This document shows positions 6,513 through 9,126 of a DNA stretch of 9,126 bases, in pieces. The DNA comes from Alphaproteobacteria bacterium (GTDB taxonomy: Bacteria; Pseudomonadota; Alphaproteobacteria; Paracaedibacterales; CAITNM01), in assembly GCA_947499175.1 (NCBI GenBank), contig CANMNU010000050.1, positions 1-9,126 of the forward strand. The letters run 5' to 3'. The translations under genes were made by a program, and so were the position numbers. The notes beneath the pieces are model-generated. The model made no database searches and was not told the DNA's origin. It saw only the letters and a list, made by a program, of their open reading frames with translations. Position 1 is the first letter of the stretch. Every line of letters begins with the position of its first letter.

Positions 6513-7658
6513 ATGCGTAATTCCATATTTTTGCTAGGTTTTTCAATATTTGCCATGTTTTTTGGCTCAGGGAATCTGGTTTTTCCTATGCAAATTGGTA
6601 GCCAATGTTTAAATTTATGGCAAGTAGGTTTTTTAGGCTTGCTAATAAGTGGCATTATTATCCCATTTGCTGGGGTTTTTGCAATTAAACGCTATCATGG
6701 TTCTTATGACCAATTTTTCAAAGAACTTGGCTTTGGCGCCAATATTATTATCCCACTAATCTTATTGTCTTTATTAGGATCTTTTGGTGTAGTGCCCCGT
6801 TGCATTACCGTTGCCTTCGGAGGTTTTCATGTGTTTGACCCATCAATACCTTTGTGGGTTTTTTCACTTATTTTTAGTGTGGTTTTCTTTTTAGTAGGAT
6901 TAAAAGATACACGCATGCTAAACGTTATTGGTAAGTTCATGACTCCTGTTAAGCTTGCCACTCTTTTATTAATTGTTGCTGTTGGGGTAATTATTTCTCC
7001 TGCTATGCCAATAACTACCAATTATACGTATTCTAGTGCTTTTGAGCTGGGGCTAGTTCAAGGTTACCAAACCATGGACTTGATCGCTGGATTTTTCTTT
7101 GCGTCATTAATTTTTAAACATATCGAACAACAATGCGTAGAGGGAGTTAGCCATAAAGTAATTTTTTGGATATCAGCAAAAGCTAGTTTAATTGGGGCAT
7201 CTGTTATTGCCCTCGCTTACTGTGGATTAGTTTATTTAGGTGCATCTTACGTTGATGTTATTGCTAGTGTCCCTCCAACAGAAATGTTGCCAACAATCAC
7301 CAAACACTTGCTTGGAAAGTATTCAACGATTGTTATTGCCCTCGCTATGGGATTTTCTTGCCTAGCAACAGCAACAGCTTTAAATAACCTTTATGCTGAT
7401 TTTTTGCGTAATACGTTAAAGTTACGGTCTGAATTTTTCCCGTGGGTACTAGGTGGCACGACTATAATTTCATTTGCGTTGTCATTACTCGATTTTAAAG
7501 GCATATCTGCTCTTTTAACACCAATTTTGGTGATAATATATCCTGGGTTAATTGGTTATACCCTAGCATCGTTAATTTACCCTAAACCACATTTGGTAAA
7601 ACAAATTATTTTTTATGGAATCACATGCACAATGATAATTTTTAAACTGTTTATTTAA
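6513..7658 (+). CDS. brnQ: Branched-chain amino acid carrier, BrnQ/LIVCS family
   Basis: This inner-membrane secondary carrier imports Leu, Ile and Val, normally with Na+ (or H+) in the LIVCS family. At 381 residues it is shorter than E. coli BrnQ (about 440), but the shortfall seems spread over loops and C-terminus, and both ends look complete. Family marks are FAMFFGSGNLVFP at 13-25 in the first membrane segment and GYQTMDLIAGFFFA at 184-197. About 11-12 hydrophobic segments can be picked out, for example 5-27, 37-59, 113-131, 145-163, 217-244, 269-290, 308-327 and 331-355. The ATG is preceded by AAGG at a rather long spacing of 12 nt. It is a single gene, divergent from hppA, with candidate promoter and repeats upstream and a hairpin terminator 73 nt after the stop. 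Exact substrate preference cannot be read from the sequence. Confidence 0.93.
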   Translation: MRNSIFLLGFSIFAMFFGSGNLVFPMQIGSQCLNLWQVGFLGLLISGIIIPFAGVFAIKRYHGSYDQFFKELGFGANIIIPLILLSLLGSFGVVPRCITVAFGGFHVFDPSIPLWVFSLIFSVVFFLVGLKDTRMLNVIGKFMTPVKLATLLLIVAVGVIISPAMPITTNYTYSSAFELGLVQGYQTMDLIAGFFFASLIFKHIEQQCVEGVSHKVIFWISAKASLIGASVIALAYCGLVYLGASYVDVIASVPPTEMLPTITKHLLGKYSTIVIALAMGFSCLATATALNNLYADFLRNTLKLRSEFFPWVLGGTTIISFALSLLDFKGISALLTPILVIIYPGLIGYTLASLIYPKPHLVKQIIFYGITCTMIIFKLFI

Positions 7659-7668
7659 TCAAGCTAAA
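7654..7668 (+). repeat. 15-bp direct repeat, left copy
   Basis: TTTAATCAAGCTAAA here includes the brnQ stop codon. An identical copy lies at 8322-8336. The two bracket the terminator and the orphan gene at 7800-8240, as would be seen after an insertion or duplication between short homologies. Confidence 0.6.
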
Positions 7669-7730
7669 ATACGACAAGAAATAGTGAGTGTTATTTGGAT
7701 CTTACAATTGTTCAATATTAGATTGTTGGC

Positions 7731-7772
7731 AAAATAAAAACAGAAACTATATAAATTTGTTTCTGTTTTTTC
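7731..7772. terminator. Bidirectional terminator between brnQ and the orphan gene
   Basis: AAAAACAGAAAC (7736-7747) pairs perfectly over 12 bp with GTTTCTGTTTTT (7759-7770) around an 11-nt loop. On the plus strand the T run 7766-7771 closes it for brnQ; on the minus strand the complement of the A-rich 7731-7740 supplies T residues for the convergent orphan gene that ends at 7800. Confidence 0.85.
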
Positions 7773-7799
7773 TTATAAAGTTAATAAATTAATTCTAAT

Positions 7800-8240
7800 T
7801 TACTCAGATTTAGACTTTACTGTATTAGGCTCATTATTAGGCTCATTTTCTCCAAAGTTATCCTCTAATTTATTAACTGGCTTGCCTGTTATTTGGAAAA
7901 TTTTAGCTTCTCTGTTTTTTATTATTGTATTGCAAAATTTAACAGAATACACAATACCCGCATGTATAAACGCAGTAGAGCATCCAACTGTTTTTAAGTA
8001 ATCTGCAGGACACAAATCGTTTTGAACACAGGATGGACTGTTTCCCAAAAAAAGGCAGCCTAGCACAATGCTTGGAAGCATAGCATTAAAACCCTCCAGT
8101 GCATCTCTAACTGTTACAATTTTGTCAATTTGTCCATTATAAAATGCTACGCTACGCTTTAACTCCTCTTCAGGCAACGGATCGGCAGCATTGATAACAT
8201 CAAATATTGCTAATGTTAATAATAATCGTAATAAATTCAT
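7800..8240 (-). CDS. Small exported Cys-containing protein of unknown function
   Basis: I do not recognise this 146-residue protein. The N-terminus MNLLRLLLTLAIFDVINA followed by ADPLPEEE looks like a Sec signal peptide with cleavage near 18/19, so export is likely. The mature part has five Cys at 62, 71, 77, 87 and 103, suggesting disulfides, and two mildly hydrophobic stretches at about 53-66 and 86-100. The C-terminal 25 residues are polar, with NEPN repeated at 132-135 and 136-139 from a 12-bp tandem duplication. GAGGA precedes the ATG by only 3 nt, a short spacing, but no better start keeps the signal peptide. It converges on brnQ with a shared terminator and is bracketed by 15-bp direct repeats. 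A membrane-anchored form is the alternative. It is a real gene on reading-frame length, SD and signal peptide; function unknown. Confidence 0.7.
   Translation of the reverse strand: MNLLRLLLTLAIFDVINAADPLPEEELKRSVAFYNGQIDKIVTVRDALEGFNAMLPSIVLGCLFLGNSPSCVQNDLCPADYLKTVGCSTAFIHAGIVYSVKFCNTIIKNREAKIFQITGKPVNKLEDNFGENEPNNEPNTVKSKSE
7824..7847. repeat. 12-bp perfect tandem duplication, in frame
   Basis: ATTAGGCTCATT occurs twice in a row at 7824-7835 and 7836-7847. On the minus strand it encodes NEPN twice near the C-terminus of the exported orphan protein. Because 12 is divisible by three, the frame is kept. It suggests recent slippage in a tail under weak constraint. Confidence 0.9.
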
Positions 8241-8321
8241 AGTTCCTCACAATAAAAAATAATTAATAACTATATAATATGTGTTTTTTGTTAATAAATA
8301 GTTAATTTGTGAATTTTTTTG

Positions 8322-8336
8322 TTTAATCAAGCTAAA
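8322..8336 (+). repeat. 15-bp direct repeat, right copy
   Basis: TTTAATCAAGCTAAA is identical to 7654-7668, 668 nt upstream. Allowing one mismatch, the match extends three further bases to the left. Here the repeat runs into a palindrome, which the left copy lacks. Confidence 0.6.
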
Positions 8337-8342
8337 GCTTGA
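8327..8342. repeat. 16-bp palindrome
   Basis: TCAAGCT (8327-8333) and AGCTTGA (8336-8342) form perfect 7-bp arms around AA. It has no T tail on the plus strand, so a terminator is unlikely there. It could be a protein-binding site or an insertion scar at the edge of the direct repeat. Confidence 0.6.
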
Positions 8343-8389
8343 GTGTTTATAAGAAGCTGAATTACCTTAAGAAAAGAAGGTGTTACAGG

Positions 8390-8522
8390 ATGTTCAAACT
8401 TGAGTCACTTTTTCAGCGTTTGTTTCTGGATTTAATGGGTCACAAAACGTTTGCATGATTTACCCCAGGAAATCCGAAAGAGCCAACTTATTTCAAATGT
8501 CAATCAATTTTTAGATGCGTAG
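8390..8522 (+). pseudogene. Possible decayed small gene with one frameshift
   Basis: An ATG at 8390, with GAAGG 9 nt upstream, opens a 22-codon frame ending MGHKTFA and a TGA at 8456. Dropping one T at 8456 joins it without a stop to DLPQEIRKSQLISNVNQFLDA and a TAG at 8520, giving 43 residues in total. The joined peptide is amphipathic and protein-like, and beyond the TAG the same frame stays open to a TGA at 8576. I do not recognise a family; LPQEI only faintly recalls an F-box start. It may be a gene remnant, or chance in non-coding DNA. Confidence 0.3.
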
Positions 8523-8614
8523 GCCCTGGCAACACAGCCGTTACATCTTGCTATTTTGACTATTTATAGTTTACATTGACTGCGTACACTTGGATAATGA
8601 ATGGTCTGCAATTT

Positions 8615-9126
8615 ATGGCTAATGTACGTTCTGTTTTTATTTCTATCTTCTTCTTTTTACCAATATTTGCCAGCTATTCTCATGATGAGGGAGGGCTATA
8701 TAGCGACCTGTATCTTTACAAACTACGTAAGGGGCACCCTGAAAACCTTGGAAAAGCAATGGATTACATTGATGATCTAAATCAACGTATAGCAGAGCAC
8801 CGGAAAAATGGACTGGATAAAGGAGCTATTTATCTAACAGATATATTGACGAGTTTGTTGGTGACAGGCGGTCCTTTTGGGTTACGTGCAACAGGCCCCA
8901 CGCCAGCGGAATGGAAGAGTTTAAGCATCTCTTTTGCTTATATCGGCAGGTATTACGGAAAATGTTTTGAGGTTATGACAGAGAAAGAAACAAGAGACCG
9001 TAAGAAATTAGGAATAGAGGTAGAGGAGTTTTTTGTAGAAAAGCCATCTAGTAAGCAATTTCTTACTGAGAGAATGGGGAGGAGCATCGAAAAAAAATTA
9101 AAAAGTGAGAAGGTGGAACATAAAAG
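8615..9126 (+). CDS. Exported protein of unknown function, 3' end outside the window
   Basis: An uninterrupted frame runs from the ATG at 8615 through 170 codons to the window edge with no stop, so the protein is partial. The N-terminus MANVRSVFISIFFFLPIFAS has an Arg, a hydrophobic core and small residues, a Sec signal peptide with likely cleavage near residues 19-22; mature protein would begin near YSHDEGG. The rest is soluble, charged and probably mostly helical: about 30-65, a Gly/Pro-containing middle (TGGPFGLRATGPTPAEW, 84-100), then a Lys/Glu-rich C-terminal stretch from 122 on. One Cys (117). An in-frame ATG at 8597 would add six residues; neither start has a good Shine-Dalgarno. I recognise no family. 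It is divergent from the other exported orphan. Gene reality is supported by length and signal peptide. Confidence 0.68.
   Translation, partial: MANVRSVFISIFFFLPIFASYSHDEGGLYSDLYLYKLRKGHPENLGKAMDYIDDLNQRIAEHRKNGLDKGAIYLTDILTSLLVTGGPFGLRATGPTPAEWKSLSISFAYIGRYYGKCFEVMTEKETRDRKKLGIEVEEFFVEKPSSKQFLTERMGRSIEKKLKSEKVEHK

Larger units (their letters stand above)
8241..8614. other. 374-nt gap between two divergent orphan genes
   Basis: The left third (to about 8330) is very AT-rich and must carry the promoter of the minus-strand orphan; TATATT-like strings lie near 8270-8282 but no convincing -35 was found. It then holds the right 15-bp repeat copy, a palindrome, and a frameshifted reading frame at 8390-8522. 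The stretch 8523-8614 has two TTGACT strings (8556-8561 and 8576-8581) without matching -10 boxes. No tRNA or structured RNA was recognised. Confidence 0.6.

Noticed and set aside
8556..8581. Two TTGACT strings 20 bp apart upstream of the last gene, possible -35 boxes
   Set aside because: Neither has a -10-like hexamer at 16-18 nt, so no promoter is claimed.

Overview
The window is about two-thirds A+T and carries compact bacterial housekeeping genes beside a looser orphan region. The RNase J, Fmt and H+-pyrophosphatase read as alphaproteobacterial. Low G+C, a LIV-type amino-acid carrier, tandem-duplication scars, a decaying reading frame and small exported orphan proteins suggest a host-associated lineage (Holosporales/Rickettsiales-like). 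That placement is an inference from protein style, not from a search.

Layout. Positions 1-1241 (minus) hold an ABC-F ATPase interrupted by a 37-bp tandem duplication exactly at its second ABC signature motif; its 3' part leaves the window. It is divergent from fmt (1429-2358, plus), which is followed 15 nt later by the RNase J gene (2374-4029, plus, GTG start), probably as one transcript. RNase J converges on hppA (4247-6328, minus), a K+-independent H+-pumping membrane pyrophosphatase. The 217-nt gap between them holds two hairpin terminators, one per direction. hppA is divergent from a BrnQ-family branched-chain amino-acid carrier (6513-7658, plus), whose promoter region carries three tandem 8-bp repeats. 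A bidirectional terminator separates brnQ from a small exported Cys-containing orphan (7800-8240, minus). After a roughly 370-bp region with a palindrome and a frameshifted reading frame, a second exported orphan (8615 to the window end, plus) runs off the edge.

How the parts fit. Fmt formylates initiator Met-tRNA and RNase J processes and degrades mRNA, so that pair serves translation start and RNA turnover. The pyrophosphatase couples removal of biosynthetic PPi to the proton gradient, and BrnQ imports Leu/Ile/Val. The ABC-F protein would act on the ribosome if its frame were intact. The right end (7654-9126) looks like accessory sequence: a 15-bp direct repeat brackets the first orphan gene, and both orphans have Sec-type signal peptides.

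I see no CRISPR array, tRNA or rRNA gene, complete insertion sequence, or recognisable multi-gene defence system. The most distinctive signals are the duplication in the ABC-F gene, the direct-repeat-bracketed orphan, and the candidate brnQ operator.
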